A DNA stretch of 53,775 bases from Dulcicalothrix desertica PCC 7102 (GCF_003991905.1 NZ_RSCL01000034.1:33840-87614); one strand, 5' to 3'. Positions 19,356 through 29,190 are shown, counted from the first letter of the stretch. Numbers and translations: made by a program. The notes: generated by a model not told the origin, from the letters alone.

Positions 19356-19667
19356 CTATTCAATTAACCACTCAGTTGCACGCTCACCTAAATCAAGTGG
19401 TATGCTAACAGCTTTACCCAAGCGTGGTTTTTCGCGTGTTTGTAGAATGAACGCTTGTACTTGGGATGTGCCACCCATTGCATTTAAATAATTGGCTACG
19501 TCGTCTAAATGCGCTTGATACTCCCCTTCACTCAGTGGGAAAGAGGCTTGCTCTGCATACTTCCACATTATTTGGATAAATATCTTACCTTGTGTACGCC
19601 GAAATTGCACGTCGTATGAGTATCCCCACTTATCGATTAACATCTGGCGCAGTTCTTGTCCTGTCAT
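19356..19667 (-). CDS. DUF3067 family protein (103 aa)
   Basis: The protein matches the DUF3067 family of cyanobacteria and plastid-bearing organisms: MTGQELRQMLIDKWGYSYDV at the start, RRTQGKIFIQIMWKYAEQASF in the middle and KAVSIPLDLGERATEWL at the end. Its biochemical role is not known to me. It is divergent from petC across 286 bases. From context I infer a link to Rieske or cytochrome b6f biogenesis, but nothing in the sequence proves it. Confidence 0.85.
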   Translation of the reverse strand: MTGQELRQMLIDKWGYSYDVQFRRTQGKIFIQIMWKYAEQASFPLSEGEYQAHLDDVANYLNAMGGTSQVQAFILQTREKPRLGKAVSIPLDLGERATEWLIE

Positions 19668-19953
19668 AAATTTATTACCCCCACAATAATTTTACAATTT
19701 GTGATGATGTTAATTTACGTAACTCAAGTATGATAAGAATATAAAGAAATGTAATGCTACCATAAAAGATGCTGGGATCATCTCGCTTAAGGAGAGAATT
19801 CGGCAGGATGAAAGCGCGTTGCACTAGGGTTACCTCGTGTTCGTGCTGCCATATGAAATTGTGGGTCATGGCATCTAGATAAGACTAGAGTCTCAAGATA
19901 AAGTTAGAACTCAAGTCTATTTTGTTAACAAAATAAACAAAGAACCTAAGATT
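19668..19953. promoter_or_regulatory. Divergent control region between DUF3067 gene and petCA
   Basis: The 286-base gap must contain promoters for both directions. I see no convincing gene; an open frame on the minus strand (19675-19869) has no family resemblance. The petC start at 19954 lies behind an AAAGAACCTAAGATT leader. Confidence 0.45.
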
Positions 19954-20493
19954 ATGGCTCAATTTTCTGAATCAGCTGATGTGCCTGATATGGGACGGCG
20001 CCAGTTCATGAACCTTTTAACGTTCGGAACTGTGACAGGAGTAGCGTTGGGAGCATTGTATCCCGTCATAAATTATTTTATTCCGCCTGCAAGTGGTAGT
20101 GGTGGTGGTGGCGCCACAGCAAAAGACGAATTGGGAAATGATGTTAGCGTCACGAAGTTTCTCGATAGCCATAATGTAGGCGACCGTGTTTTGGTTCAAG
20201 GACTGAAGGGAGACCCCACATATATTGTTGTTGAAAGCAAGGAAGCAATTACCGATTACGGTATCAACGCAGTGTGTACCCATTTGGGGTGTGTTGTGCC
20301 TTGGAACGCAGCAGAAAATAAATTTAAGTGCCCTTGTCACGGTTCGCAGTATGATGCAACTGGTAAAGTAGTTCGTGGTCCGGCGCCAAGGTCTTTGGCA
20401 CTAAGCCATGCCAGCACGCAAGATGACAAAATTGTCCTTACTTCTTGGACAGAAACCGACTTCCGCACTGGCGAAGAACCTTGGTGGGCTTAA
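19954..20493 (+). CDS. petC: Cytochrome b6f Rieske iron-sulfur protein (179 aa)
   Basis: The [2Fe-2S] ligands are in CTHLGC (Cys108, His110) and CPCHGS (Cys126, His129), with the disulfide pair Cys113-Cys128. A twin-arginine element, MGRRQF at 13-18, precedes the single membrane anchor (about 20-44) and a Gly-rich hinge, ASGSGGGG. The protein passes electrons from plastoquinol to cytochrome f on the lumenal side. It is the first gene of the petC-petA operon (51-base gap). Confidence 0.98.
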   Translation: MAQFSESADVPDMGRRQFMNLLTFGTVTGVALGALYPVINYFIPPASGSGGGGATAKDELGNDVSVTKFLDSHNVGDRVLVQGLKGDPTYIVVESKEAITDYGINAVCTHLGCVVPWNAAENKFKCPCHGSQYDATGKVVRGPAPRSLALSHASTQDDKIVLTSWTETDFRTGEEPWWA

Positions 20494-20544
20494 TTCTAAA
20501 TATTTCCTAACCCTGAATCGCGAAAAACAGTAGTCCTTATTGAG

Positions 20545-21546
20545 ATGAGAAAAACTTGCACAACGATGCGGTTAAATGCCGCTTTTAGAGTAATGACAAA
20601 ATCATTGCTCGTTGTGATAGCCGCTGTGGGAATTATTTTCACCAGCGATATCGCATTACCCCAAACCGCTGCTGCATACCCTTTTTGGGCGCAGCAAACC
20701 TACCCAGAAACCCCTCGTGAACCGACCGGACGGATTGTTTGCGCGAATTGTCACCTTGCTGCAAAACCAGCTGAAGTTGAAGTTCCTCAAGCTGTACTAC
20801 CTGACACTGTATTTGAAGCGGTTGTTAAAATCCCTTACGATACTAACGTGCAGCAGGTTGGTGCAGATGGTTCCAAGGTTGGTCTAAACGTTGGCGCCGT
20901 ATTAATGCTTCCTGATGGTTTTAAAATTGCACCCGAAGACCGTATTCCTGAAGAAATGAAGGAAAAACTCAACGGTGTATATTACCAACCTTATCGTGAA
21001 GATAAAGAAAATGTTGTTTTGGTAGGACCCTTACCAGGAGAACAGTATCAAGAAATTATATTCCCTGTTCTTTCTCCCGACCCAAGAAGCGACAAGAGTG
21101 TTCAGTTTGGTAAATACTCGGTTCACTTAGGCGCCAACCGTGGACGTGGACAAGTGTACCCCACAGGTGAAAAGAGCAACAATAATCAATACACCGCTCC
21201 TGCTGCTGGTACTATCAGCAAAATAACCAAGCAAGAGGACGAAGACGGTAACGTTAAGTATGCGGTTGATATTCAGAGCGAAGAAGGAAAAACAGTTACA
21301 GAACTAGTTCCTGCTGGCCCTGAGTTGATTGTATCGGAAGGACAAACTGTAAAATCTGGTGACGCGCTCACCAATAACCCTAACGTTGGTGGTTTCGGTC
21401 AGAAAGATACCGAAATCGTACTTCAAGATGCTACCCGTGTGGGCTGGTTAGTTGGATTTGTTTCTTTAACCATGCTCGCGCAAATAATGCTGGTTTTGAA
21501 GAAGAAACAAGTAGAAAAAGTCCAAGCTGCCGAAATGAATTTCTAA
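20545..21546 (+). CDS. petA: Cytochrome f (333 aa)
   Basis: A signal peptide ends at AAA-44, so the mature protein begins with Tyr45, whose amino group is the sixth haem ligand in this family. The haem-binding CANCH motif is at 66-70. A large lumenal beta domain is followed by a C-terminal membrane helix (about 298-318) and the conserved stromal tail [15 protein letters not shown]. It takes electrons from the Rieske protein and reduces plastocyanin or cytochrome c6. Second gene of petC-petA. Confidence 0.98.
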   Translation: MRKTCTTMRLNAAFRVMTKSLLVVIAAVGIIFTSDIALPQTAAAYPFWAQQTYPETPREPTGRIVCANCHLAAKPAEVEVPQAVLPDTVFEAVVKIPYDTNVQQVGADGSKVGLNVGAVLMLPDGFKIAPEDRIPEEMKEKLNGVYYQPYREDKENVVLVGPLPGEQYQEIIFPVLSPDPRSDKSVQFGKYSVHLGANRGRGQVYPTGEKSNNNQYTAPAAGTISKITKQEDEDGNVKYAVDIQSEEGKTVTELVPAGPELIVSEGQTVKSGDALTNNPNVGGFGQKDTEIVLQDATRVGWLVGFVSLTMLAQIMLVLKKKQVEKVQAAEMNF

Positions 21547-21583
21547 ATCTTGGTCAAATTAAATCAATATTTTACTATATAAG

Positions 21584-21609
21584 ACAGGTTAAACAACCTG
21601 CCTTTTTTA
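21584..21609 (+). terminator. Intrinsic terminator of petC-petA
   Basis: An ACAGGTT arm, an AAAC loop and AACCTG are followed by CCTTTTTT, 37 bases after the petA stop. Confidence 0.7.
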
Positions 21610-21623
21610 TTTGAATTTTATAA

Positions 21624-22256
21624 CTAAGCTTGATAAACAATAAAATATACAGGTTTATGAGTGCGAATAAAATTCGTCATAATATCTCTTTCTTGAATAG
21701 TAGGCGTTGCAAAACAACCTGCTGTACCACTATTAGAATTTTGCCTCAAAGCAGAAGGGTCATAGTGAACTCCCAACTCTGTACGTCCAGTTGTAAAAGT
21801 GGGTGTCATTGATGACCATACACCACCAAACTCGCCATCTTTAAACTCTACAACTCCAGGAAAATCAAACTTATAAACGCCGAAAGGTAGAGGCGCCTGA
21901 GAACCCGCTACATCTGATGGTGTTTGGTTGTTTGCCCGACCAGATACTCCACGCACAGTGTTTATAACTCTACCGTTACTATCTATCAAACGAGTATTAT
22001 ATACTTTTAATCCATTAATATTTCCTGTTGTTCTATTCGCAACTATACGGGCGCCACGAATAACAGTTATAAAATCATTTGCAATCCAACGATTAGCTCC
22101 AATTTGTACCCATTTTCTAGAGCCTGATAATACAGGTTCACTAATTACATTTACTTCTGTACCGTTAACTAAAGAACCAACTGGTTCACCGTTTGCGCGA
22201 TTACGAACTGTAAGAGAATCACCATCTTTTGTGGAAACATATGCAGTGAAAGCCAT
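21624..22256 (-). CDS. SH3b-domain protein with an L,D-transpeptidase-like C-terminus (210 aa)
   Basis: Residues about 3-65 look like a bacterial SH3 domain (SLTVRNRANGEPVGSLVNGT; KWVQIGANRWIANDFI). The C-terminal region has a His followed by a Gly-Cys element, GVHYDPSALRQ then GTAGCFATPT, reminiscent of the H...SxGC active site of YkuD-type enzymes and related murein-acting proteins. If so it would act on peptidoglycan, yet I see no signal peptide, which makes the catalytic assignment tentative. It is convergent with petA. Confidence 0.5.
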   Translation of the reverse strand: MAFTAYVSTKDGDSLTVRNRANGEPVGSLVNGTEVNVISEPVLSGSRKWVQIGANRWIANDFITVIRGARIVANRTTGNINGLKVYNTRLIDSNGRVINTVRGVSGRANNQTPSDVAGSQAPLPFGVYKFDFPGVVEFKDGEFGGVWSSMTPTFTTGRTELGVHYDPSALRQNSNSGTAGCFATPTIQERDIMTNFIRTHKPVYFIVYQA

Positions 22257-22478
22257 TAGTTTATACCTTATAAATAATTGAAGTTATTAGATTTATTGTT
22301 GTATTGATAAAAAATACTTCAACTTGTCAAAAACTAATTCCTGAAAATGGCTCAAAGTGCGGTATACCGTACCTAACGTACCGGAAAGCACACCAGCATT
22401 AATATTGCAACAAATGTAAATAATGCTTTACATTAGTTTACATAAGTTAATAAAGAGTTAACTAGGAGCTAGAACGTT

Positions 22479-22706
22479 ATGATGACCGTATTAATTTCAT
22501 TATTTGTAGTGGGTTGGGTTGCAGTTGCGTTGATTGGTAGTTTGGCGTATTTCATGGGTGAGCAAAGCAAACCTATCCATGAGCGCAATTGGAGTTCTGA
22601 CTTTGATAAACTCGCTTATAGCATTACAGGCAAAGATGTTGATTACAGTGAGCGTATTCCTGCTTATGGGATGGATGCTTATGCTAGCCAAGTAGTTAAA
22701 GGTTAA
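22479..22706 (+). CDS. Small single-helix membrane protein, resembles Psb35 (75 aa)
   Basis: One N-terminal membrane helix (about 3-26) is followed by a conserved-looking EQSKPIHERNWSSDFDKLAY segment and a polar tail. From memory this resembles Psb35, a small protein associated with the CP47 assembly module and Hlips, but I cannot confirm the identity without alignment, so no symbol is given. AGGAG at 22464-22468 favours the first of two adjacent ATGs. It is monocistronic with its own strong terminator, near the b6f genes. Confidence 0.7.
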   Translation: MMTVLISLFVVGWVAVALIGSLAYFMGEQSKPIHERNWSSDFDKLAYSITGKDVDYSERIPAYGMDAYASQVVKG

Positions 22707-22740
22707 TTTTGAAAGCTTGTTTTTTATCAATATGAATATA

Positions 22741-22774
22741 AAAAAGAACCTCTTTAGTGCGGAGGTTCTTTTTG
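22741..22774 (+). terminator. Strong intrinsic terminator
   Basis: AAAAAGAACCTC and GAGGTTCTTTTT are perfect complements around a 9-base loop. It lies 34 bases after the stop of the small membrane-protein gene. Confidence 0.85.
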
Positions 22775-22779
22775 TATCA

Positions 22780-22806
22780 CTGCACAGGCTTTTCGGCCTG
22801 TGCTAC
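22780..22806. repeat. Dispersed palindrome of the GCACAGGC family
   Basis: CTGCACAGGC and GCCTGTGCTAC form the arms; it overlaps the last codon of the minus-strand gene ending at 22803. Confidence 0.65.
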
Positions 22807-23408
22807 AAGAGGGTTGTTTTTTTGATTTTTTGCTGACGAATGGCTCCTGCTTGACAGTCACGTAACCATGCATCAACAGCTTGACCAACTACACCATTAC
22901 TACTATCGCGCGGTGGACTTGGAACTTGTTTACTTACCGGGAATGAGCCAGTTTGAGTAAACATCATGACTTTACGCCAACCTGTACTAGTTTTCGTTAC
23001 CAGTAGCCAGTGAAATTCTTGTAACTCTACAGCTTGCTTTGCTATATACCGTCGCTCTAACGTTGTAAAAAATATTTGTTCGACACCTTCAGAAAGAGTT
23101 TTTGCCGTATTTTCACTCGTAACATTTGGATTTAGTGGCAAAGGTTTAAATTCTGGTCTACCAGCAGTAAGCATGTAGCCGAAAGTGTCGCCTCTGCGAG
23201 TCAGGCGCCTAGCACGTTGAGCAGCACGATTTGCGTAGCTAGGCAAATCTCGCATTAGGTTAGTAGTAATTAATTCTAGACTTTGCTCTCGACACAAGCT
23301 TTCGCTTTTGTTAACACTCCAAACAGGCAACGAGAATACATTCGAGACAAATAGCCACAACCCACATAAGAAGCACAAGCTATAACTTTTCCCGACTGTA
23401 AATATCAT
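22803..23408 (-). CDS. Conserved exported hypothetical protein, coupled to pyrF (201 aa)
   Basis: A signal-like hydrophobic segment (about 8-30) precedes a globular part with two Cys (CREQSLE, RDCQAG) and a basic [15 protein letters not shown] stretch. I do not recognise a named family, though similar proteins seem common in cyanobacteria. Its ATG overlaps the pyrF stop (ATGA), so it is translated from the pyrF transcript. The pairing with pyrF does not itself reveal a function. Confidence 0.65.
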   Translation of the reverse strand: MIFTVGKSYSLCFLCGLWLFVSNVFSLPVWSVNKSESLCREQSLELITTNLMRDLPSYANRAAQRARRLTRRGDTFGYMLTAGRPEFKPLPLNPNVTSENTAKTLSEGVEQIFFTTLERRYIAKQAVELQEFHWLLVTKTSTGWRKVMMFTQTGSFPVSKQVPSPPRDSSNGVVGQAVDAWLRDCQAGAIRQQKIKKTTLL

Positions 23409-24115
23409 ACTATTGCCACTTCATCGCATATCATTTTCCAGGCTAGCGCAGGTTCCCTGGCGGCGGTGATGGGACGACCGATGACAAGGAAACTGGCGCC
23501 TGCTTGGAATGCTTTTTTGGGGGTAAAAGTGCGCTGTTGGTCACCTTTTTCCGCCCAATCCGGACGAACACCAGGACATACTAGCATCCAATCATCACCA
23601 CATGTATTACGTAGTTGTGCCACTTCTTGAGGTGAACACACGGCGCCATCCAAGCCAGCTTCTTTTGCCATTAATGCCATTTGTAAGGCATATTCGGGCA
23701 GTTCTAGAGGTATTCGCAGGTCAAAAGCTAATTGGCGCGAGGAAATGCTGGTAAGCAAGGTAATAGCGATTAATTTGGGGGGTTCAACGCCTACAATTGC
23801 GGCGCCTTCTTTTACTGCTTCGGTTGCTTTCATTAAAGCGTCACGTCCATTTGTAGCATGAACGGTAAGTAAATCTACGCCATAACGCCCAGCAGCACGA
23901 CAGGCGCCTGCAACAGTGTTAGGTATATCATGAAATTTCAAATCGAGGAAAATTCGTTTTTGGCGAGATTTTAAAATTTCGAGAATTTGCGGACCAGTGC
24001 TTGTAAACAGTTCCAACCCAACCTTCCAAAAGGTAACATCGGGTAATTTATCAATAAGCGTGACAGCATCATCAATTGTAGATACATCCAAAGGAACAAT
24101 TATTTTGTTAGACAT
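23405..24115 (-). CDS. pyrF: Orotidine 5'-phosphate decarboxylase (236 aa)
   Basis: The catalytic loop [11 protein letters not shown] places Asp58, Lys60 and Asp63 at the active site. The N-terminal [13 protein letters not shown] and C-terminal VIGRPITAA phosphate-binding segments are also typical. It converts orotidine monophosphate to UMP, the last step of de novo pyrimidine synthesis. It forms an operon with the exported protein gene (ATGA overlap) and lies downstream of tyrS, separated by a palindrome at 24218. Confidence 0.97.
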   Translation of the reverse strand: MSNKIIVPLDVSTIDDAVTLIDKLPDVTFWKVGLELFTSTGPQILEILKSRQKRIFLDLKFHDIPNTVAGACRAAGRYGVDLLTVHATNGRDALMKATEAVKEGAAIVGVEPPKLIAITLLTSISSRQLAFDLRIPLELPEYALQMALMAKEAGLDGAVCSPQEVAQLRNTCGDDWMLVCPGVRPDWAEKGDQQRTFTPKKAFQAGASFLVIGRPITAAREPALAWKMICDEVAIV

Positions 24116-24217
24116 ATTGCTAGGGGCGGGTTAACAAATATCCTACAACGGAACAAAAATAGTTTGTGAACCCGCCCTTACGAAAGGCGCCATATCATCC
24201 ACAAACGTGATATACAG

Positions 24218-24244
24218 GAGAGACGTGATATATCACGTCTCTAC
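24218..24244. repeat. Dispersed palindrome (AGAGACGTG...CACGTCTCT family), copy 1
   Basis: Arms GAGACGTGATA and TATCACGTCTC lie directly after the tyrS stop (minus strand, 24246). Further copies are at 27580, 42238 and 44034. Confidence 0.75.
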
Positions 24245-24245
24245 A

Positions 24246-25493
24246 TTACGGTATTAGGCGAATAAAATTTTTCTTTCCTAGCTGTAAAACTTTACCGTGT
24301 AACTCTTCAGGGTTTTGAAAAGTTGTTTCGGCATCAGAGACCTTCTCAGAATCCAACTTTACCCCCCCCTCCTGAATCTTACGCCTACCTTCACCCCCGC
24401 TTTTACACAACCCACTTAAATTTAAAATTGAAGCTAACCGCGCCGGAAATTCAACGCCAGATAAAGAAAACTCTGGAATTTCTCCTTGCTGACCAGCAGA
24501 TTCTGCTGCTTTTTTGGCTTCGGCAGCAGCAACTTCACCGTGATAGTGTTTAACTACTTCCCAAGCTAGGAGTTTTTGCTTATCGCGCGCTTCTGTGGGC
24601 AAACTATCTAAAGGTAAATTTGTTAACAGTTCAAAATAAGATTCCAACAAATTATCAGGTGTTGCTTGAAGCTTTTGGTATTTATTATTCGGATGCTCTG
24701 ATAAACCTATGTAATTATTCAGAGACTTCGACATTTTTTGTACGCCATCAGTGCCTATTAAAATCGGTGTTAATAAACCAAACTGAGGCTTCTGTCCAAA
24801 ATGGCGCTGTAAGTCACGCCCCACAGCAATGTTAAATTTTTGGTCAGTACCACCTAATTCAACATCTGACTCGACGGCAACAGAATCATAACCTTGCATT
24901 AACGGATACAGGAACTCATGAAGGAAAATAGGGTTCTGTGCTTTATACCGGATGTCAAATCCTTCTTTCTCAAGCATTTGTCCTACAGTCATTGTAGAAA
25001 GTAACTCTAAAATTTTGGCTAAATCTAGTTTGGCTAGCCATTCCGAGTTATAACGGATTTCAAGACGGTTGGGTGTATCAAAATCTAATATGGGACGTAC
25101 TTGGTCAAGATAAGTTTTGGCATTTTCACGCACTTCTTCTGTAGTTAATTGGCGCCTAACATCAGATTTACCTGTTGGGTCGCCAATACGAGCGGTAAAA
25201 TCACCAATAATCAAAACTGCCGTATGTCCTGCATCCTGAAAAGCTCGTAATTTTCGCACAGGTATGCTATGACCTAAATGTATATCTGTGCCAGTAGCAT
25301 CAATACCCAACTTTACTCGCAAAGGACGGTTAATTTTTGTTAACAAATCTTCAAGATTTTCAGTTTCGCTTGCCTTATCGGTAGCATGTGGGAAAATTTC
25401 TACAGTACCACGATGCAACCACGTTTGGGGGCGCGCTCCTACAGGAGTCTGTTGTAAAGTCTTTAAGGAAGACTGATTAGTTATACTTTGCAC
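24246..25493 (-). CDS. tyrS: Tyrosyl-tRNA synthetase (415 aa)
   Basis: Class I synthetase signatures are present: HLGH near residue 75 (HIGH motif) and KMSKS near 253. The tyrosine-binding [26 protein letters not shown] segment lies between them, and an S4-like RNA-binding domain ends the protein (about 350-415). The start is a GTG at 25493. It charges tRNA-Tyr. It is divergent from the penicillin-binding protein gene and upstream of pyrF on the same strand. Confidence 0.97.
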   Translation of the reverse strand: MQSITNQSSLKTLQQTPVGARPQTWLHRGTVEIFPHATDKASETENLEDLLTKINRPLRVKLGIDATGTDIHLGHSIPVRKLRAFQDAGHTAVLIIGDFTARIGDPTGKSDVRRQLTTEEVRENAKTYLDQVRPILDFDTPNRLEIRYNSEWLAKLDLAKILELLSTMTVGQMLEKEGFDIRYKAQNPIFLHEFLYPLMQGYDSVAVESDVELGGTDQKFNIAVGRDLQRHFGQKPQFGLLTPILIGTDGVQKMSKSLNNYIGLSEHPNNKYQKLQATPDNLLESYFELLTNLPLDSLPTEARDKQKLLAWEVVKHYHGEVAAAEAKKAAESAGQQGEIPEFSLSGVEFPARLASILNLSGLCKSGGEGRRKIQEGGVKLDSEKVSDAETTFQNPEELHGKVLQLGKKNFIRLIP

Positions 25494-25646
25494 TTCTTTT
25501 AGTCAGGTTGATTACAGTCAATATAAAGTCAATATAAATTTAACGCGCAGCGTTTGGAGCCAAACTAATATAATTACAAAAAATTGACCGCGAGCAAAGC
25601 CCTTTTGAAAATATACTTACATATACAAGTGAGGAAGTGAAATCCC

Positions 25647-27569
25647 GTGTCGTCTAGGACTTTTGAAGATAAAAACCCCCGAGGTCAGACTGCATCTGGT
25701 TTTGAGTTTATAAAGGGAGTTGGTCAGGTAACTGGCGGCACCTTACTCGCCATTACCATGCTGACAAGTTCGATTGTTGCTGGAGGGCTGGTAGGATTAG
25801 CGATTAGCTTCCGCAATCTCCCCGATGTCAGACAGCTACGCAATTTTTTCCCCTCTGAAACCACTTACTTCTACGATGTTAAGGGTAAACTCCTAGCGAG
25901 TATCCACGGGGAAGCAAACCGCGAAGTAGTACCTCTTGACCGCATTTCACCAAATATTAAGCGCGCAGTACTCGCGAGCGAAGACAGTGACTTTTATTTT
26001 CACCACGGTATTAACCCTAAAGGTGTTGGACGTGCCCTAGCTAGCAACCTCAGAGGTGGAGGTGTCCGCGAGGGTGGTTCGACGATTACGATGCAGTTGG
26101 TGAAAAATTTATTTTTATCGCGTCGTCGTGAATTTACCCGTAAAATCGCAGAAGCAGTACTCGCTATTCGTTTAGAGCAAATTCTCTCCAAAGACCAAAT
26201 ATTAGAAATGTACCTCAATCAAGTTTATTGGGGTCATAATAATTATGGTGTACAAACCGCAGCGCGCAGTTATTTCAACAAAGCTGCTGAGAATTTGACT
26301 ATAGCAGAATCAGCGATGATGGCTGCTTTAATTCAGGCGCCGGAAGAATATAGTCCCTTTGCTTCGATGAAAAAAGCGAAGGAGCAGCAAGAAATTGTGC
26401 TGGGACGAATGCTCACATTGGGTTGGATAACTCAAGCCGAACACGACCAAGCAGTAAGTGAAAAAATTAAACTAGGTAAAATCCGTTCGTTTCAAGGTAG
26501 CGCATTACCTTATGTAACGAACGCAGTATCATCAGAATTAGCCAAAAAATTTGGACGTGAATCACTGCTCAAAGGCGGGATGCGCGTCCAAACAACCGTT
26601 GATTCTGAGTTTCAACGCATGGCGGAAGAAACTGTTGGCAAGTGGCACGGAAGACTTTTACGTCAAGGTTTATATAAAAACCAAATAGCTTTGGTAGCTG
26701 TTGACCCCAGAACGCACTTTATTAAAGCGCTTGTGGGTGGTGTCGATGCCAAAACTAGTGAATTTAACCGTGCGACACAAGCTTTACGTCAACCAGGTTC
26801 ATCATTTAAGCCATTCGTTTACTACGCAGCTTTTGCAACTGGTAAATACGCACCAAGCTCAACAGTCGTAGATTCTCCAGTTAGCTACCGTGATGGTGAT
26901 GGCTGGTATTTTCCAAGAAACTACGATGGTGGTTTCGCAGGCGCCATGTCAATTCGTACTGCCCTAGCACAGTCGCGTAACATTCCAGTTATTAAACTAG
27001 GTAAAGCGATAGGTATGAACAAAGTCGTTGAAACGAGTCGTACCTTGGGAATAATGAGTCCAATGGAACCTGTAACTTCCCTACCATTGGGCGCCATAGG
27101 TGTAACACCATTAGAAATGGCAAGTGCTTACGCTACTTTCGCAAACTACGGTTGGCAATCTCCGTCAACCGTAATTATGCGCGTCACCGATAGTAGCGGT
27201 AATGTCATGCTTGATAATACGCCGAAACCCCAATTGGTTCTTGACCCTTGGGCAAGTGCATCAACTATTGATATTATGCGTGCGGTAATTACTGAGGGTA
27301 CAGGTAAAAACGCGGCAATTGGGCGCCCAGCAGCAGGTAAAACGGGTACAACATCTTCAGAAAAAGATATTTGGTTCGTAGGAACCGTACCGCAATTAAC
27401 AACAGCTGTTTGGGTCGGTCGAGACGACAACCGACAACTTGCAAGTGGCGCCACGGGTGGTGGTATGGTGACTCCTATCTGGGCTGATTTCATGCAACGC
27501 GCACTCAAAGGAGTCCCAGTACAAAACTTCAAGTCACCATCACAATTCCCACGTCCAAAATCAGACTAA
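25647..27569 (+). CDS. Class A penicillin-binding protein, PBP1A type (640 aa)
   Basis: A membrane anchor (about 28-55) precedes the GT51 glycosyltransferase domain, with EDSDFYFHHG near 111 and GGSTITMQLVKNLF near 140. The transpeptidase domain follows, with the active serine in SSFKP near 385, SRN near 446 and KTGTT near 564. It polymerises and cross-links peptidoglycan in the periplasm. The start is a GTG at 25647 with a good GAGGAAG ribosome-binding site nine bases upstream. The length is within the normal range for short cyanobacterial class A PBPs; there is no C-terminal extension. Confidence 0.95.
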   Translation: MSSRTFEDKNPRGQTASGFEFIKGVGQVTGGTLLAITMLTSSIVAGGLVGLAISFRNLPDVRQLRNFFPSETTYFYDVKGKLLASIHGEANREVVPLDRISPNIKRAVLASEDSDFYFHHGINPKGVGRALASNLRGGGVREGGSTITMQLVKNLFLSRRREFTRKIAEAVLAIRLEQILSKDQILEMYLNQVYWGHNNYGVQTAARSYFNKAAENLTIAESAMMAALIQAPEEYSPFASMKKAKEQQEIVLGRMLTLGWITQAEHDQAVSEKIKLGKIRSFQGSALPYVTNAVSSELAKKFGRESLLKGGMRVQTTVDSEFQRMAEETVGKWHGRLLRQGLYKNQIALVAVDPRTHFIKALVGGVDAKTSEFNRATQALRQPGSSFKPFVYYAAFATGKYAPSSTVVDSPVSYRDGDGWYFPRNYDGGFAGAMSIRTALAQSRNIPVIKLGKAIGMNKVVETSRTLGIMSPMEPVTSLPLGAIGVTPLEMASAYATFANYGWQSPSTVIMRVTDSSGNVMLDNTPKPQLVLDPWASASTIDIMRAVITEGTGKNAAIGRPAAGKTGTTSSEKDIWFVGTVPQLTTAVWVGRDDNRQLASGATGGGMVTPIWADFMQRALKGVPVQNFKSPSQFPRPKSD

Positions 27570-27579
27570 AATACACGTT

Positions 27580-27607
27580 GTAGAGACGTGATTAATCACG
27601 TCTCTAC
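27580..27607. repeat. Perfect 28-bp palindrome between convergent genes, copy 2
   Basis: Arms GTAGAGACGTGATT and AATCACGTCTCTAC are exact complements with no loop. It starts 11 bases after the PBP stop and ends 2 bases before the DUF1825 stop, so it can terminate both genes. Confidence 0.85.
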
Positions 27608-27608
27608 A

Positions 27609-27932
27609 TTATTTTTGTTTTTCAAGTTCTGCTTTCATGCGTTGCAAGGTCATCTCCATTTGGTCAAACATCTGTTGTGGGGTAACACCAAACTGACCAA
27701 GCTGGGTTTTGAGCTGTTCCATTGTCATTTGTGCCATAAAGTCTTCGGATAGCTCAAAGCGCTTCATAAAAATTCGATAGCGCTCCATCATTGCTTCCAT
27801 TTGTTCGATAAACAACTTTTTGCCTTCACGGTCAAATTTACCGTAACCATTACCAAGTTTAATCAAAGCTTGGTAATCATCAAACAGCAGCTTTGCTTCT
27901 TGTTGAATTATGTCAGAGTCAAAGAATCCCAT
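27609..27932 (-). CDS. DUF1825 family protein (107 aa)
   Basis: The protein matches the cyanobacterial DUF1825 family: MGFFDSDIIQQEAKLLFDDY at the start, GKFDREGKKLFIEQMEAMME in the middle and SEDFMAQMTMEQLKTQLGQF before a short helical tail. The frame extends to a TTG at 27968, but the conserved sequence starts at the ATG at 27932. It is helical and cytosolic, and its function is unknown to me. It is convergent with the PBP gene. Confidence 0.88.
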   Translation of the reverse strand: MGFFDSDIIQQEAKLLFDDYQALIKLGNGYGKFDREGKKLFIEQMEAMMERYRIFMKRFELSEDFMAQMTMEQLKTQLGQFGVTPQQMFDQMEMTLQRMKAELEKQK

Positions 27933-28279
27933 GTTGCTCCCGGTTCGCTGAGTCACAACTCCCAGCAAGTTCTTATATTTTTATAACTTTTACCTCTATA
28001 ATTTCATTCTAGTCTAGGCTGATAATCTGGTAAGCTATGGTTTCTGTACGGTTTTTTACCGCGATTCCAACACTTGACGCTAAAACCTGCCTTTGTAGGT
28101 ATCCTGATGGCAAGAATTAGCTGAATCTAATAACCTTTATGAAAAAATCTTACAATATATAGTATACATTTTTGTTAAAATCGCACTCAGAAACCTGGTT
28201 TATACGCAAAATCATTATTTTCATCACAAGACATCAACAAAAAAACCAGGTTTCTATAACTTATTCATTAGTTAAATTT
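27933..28279. other. Gene-free region with a 70-bp dispersed element
   Basis: It separates the divergent DUF1825 and TM2-protein genes. The 3' part holds copy A of the AGAAACCTGGTTT element (28189-28257). I see no gene. Confidence 0.5.
28189..28257. repeat. 70-bp dispersed element with palindromic ends, copy A
   Basis: It starts with AGAAACCTGGTTTA and ends with AAACCAGGTTTCTA, with a GCAAAATCATTATTTTCATC-like centre. Copies B (40024) and C (50042) share both ends and parts of the centre. Confidence 0.85.
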
Positions 28280-28651
28280 ATGTTTAAAAATCAGCATAAA
28301 AACCGTAGTATCGCTGCTGTATTAGCTTTTTCTGGAACGCTGACTGTTTCTGGATTACACAAGTTTTACCTTGGACAACCTTTGTGGGGTGTAATATATG
28401 TCCTACTCTCGTGGACACCAATACCAAAAGTTGCCAGTGCCATTGAGGGAGTTTGGTTTTTAGCTCAGGATGAAGATACTTTTGACCGTAATTTTAATTT
28501 AGGTTCCGCAGCCAGAATTTCTCAAGCTGCGGGTAAACAAGTTTCTTCCATTGCCGAAGCACTCCGTGAACTAGAAGCTTTACGTCAAGATGGCTTAATT
28601 ACTGAGTACGAATTTGAACAAAAGCGGCGCCAGTTACTTGAACATATCTAA
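28280..28651 (+). CDS. TM2-domain membrane protein with SHOCT-like tail (123 aa)
   Basis: Residues about 8-60 form two short membrane helices of TM2 type (GTLTVSGLHKFYLGQPLWGV, then the acidic loop after the second helix). The last 30 residues, ELEALRQDGLITEYEFEQKR, match the short helical SHOCT-type motif. The function is unknown; TM2 proteins are small inner-membrane proteins. The frame opens earlier at a TTG (28172), but that part is inside the 70-bp repeat, so the ATG at 28280 is preferred. The next gene begins 2 bases after the stop. Confidence 0.8.
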   Translation: MFKNQHKNRSIAAVLAFSGTLTVSGLHKFYLGQPLWGVIYVLLSWTPIPKVASAIEGVWFLAQDEDTFDRNFNLGSAARISQAAGKQVSSIAEALRELEALRQDGLITEYEFEQKRRQLLEHI

Positions 28652-28653
28652 TC

Positions 28654-29181
28654 ATGCCATTTTCTTTTAATTCCAGACTGCAAAAACTACAAAATCAAAT
28701 ACTTAGTAATCCTTATTACCGTTTGCAGACAGTAGAAGAATTAGCTGTAGCTGCACAACTTGGTATTCGGATTGATGCAAATCAAGCTACGGTAGACGAT
28801 TGGCTAAGACTACCAGGATTTTCTATTCATCAAGCGCGTACACTGGCAGAATTATCACGTTCTGGTGTTAAATATTACTGTATAGAAGATATTGCAGCGG
28901 CTTTGAGTATATCTCCTGCGCGTTTGGAAGCATTAAAACTAATACTTGATTTTAGTTATTACAACGAAGACGAATTAGAAATTTCTACTAAGCAAATTAA
29001 TCCAAATACAGCAACAATAGAAGCGCTACTGAAAGTTCCATTTATTGAGTTGGCTTTGGCTGAGGCTGTAGTGAAGAATAGGTTAGAGGGTGGACTGTAT
29101 CGGGATATTGTTGACTTTCAAAGGCGCCTGAATTTACCAGGTGATGTGTTGGCGCAGTTGATGTATTATTTGAAGTTTTAG
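28654..29181 (+). CDS. Helix-hairpin-helix protein, ComEA-like (175 aa)
   Basis: Two or three helix-hairpin-helix units are visible: DDWLRLPGFSIHQARTLAEL near 49-68, LSISPARLEAL near 86-96, and NPNTATIEALLKVPFIELAL near 116-135 followed by the IVDFQRRLNLP segment. Such units bind DNA backbones non-specifically and occur in ComEA and repair proteins. There is no signal peptide, so this one acts in the cytosol. It follows the TM2 gene by 2 bases and is cotranscribed. Confidence 0.82.
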   Translation: MPFSFNSRLQKLQNQILSNPYYRLQTVEELAVAAQLGIRIDANQATVDDWLRLPGFSIHQARTLAELSRSGVKYYCIEDIAAALSISPARLEALKLILDFSYYNEDELEISTKQINPNTATIEALLKVPFIELALAEAVVKNRLEGGLYRDIVDFQRRLNLPGDVLAQLMYYLKF

Positions 29182-29190
29182 GTAGATATG

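Noticed and set aside
19675-19869. 64-aa minus-strand ORF upstream of petC
   Set aside because: No family resemblance or ribosome-binding site; it fills the divergent promoter region.
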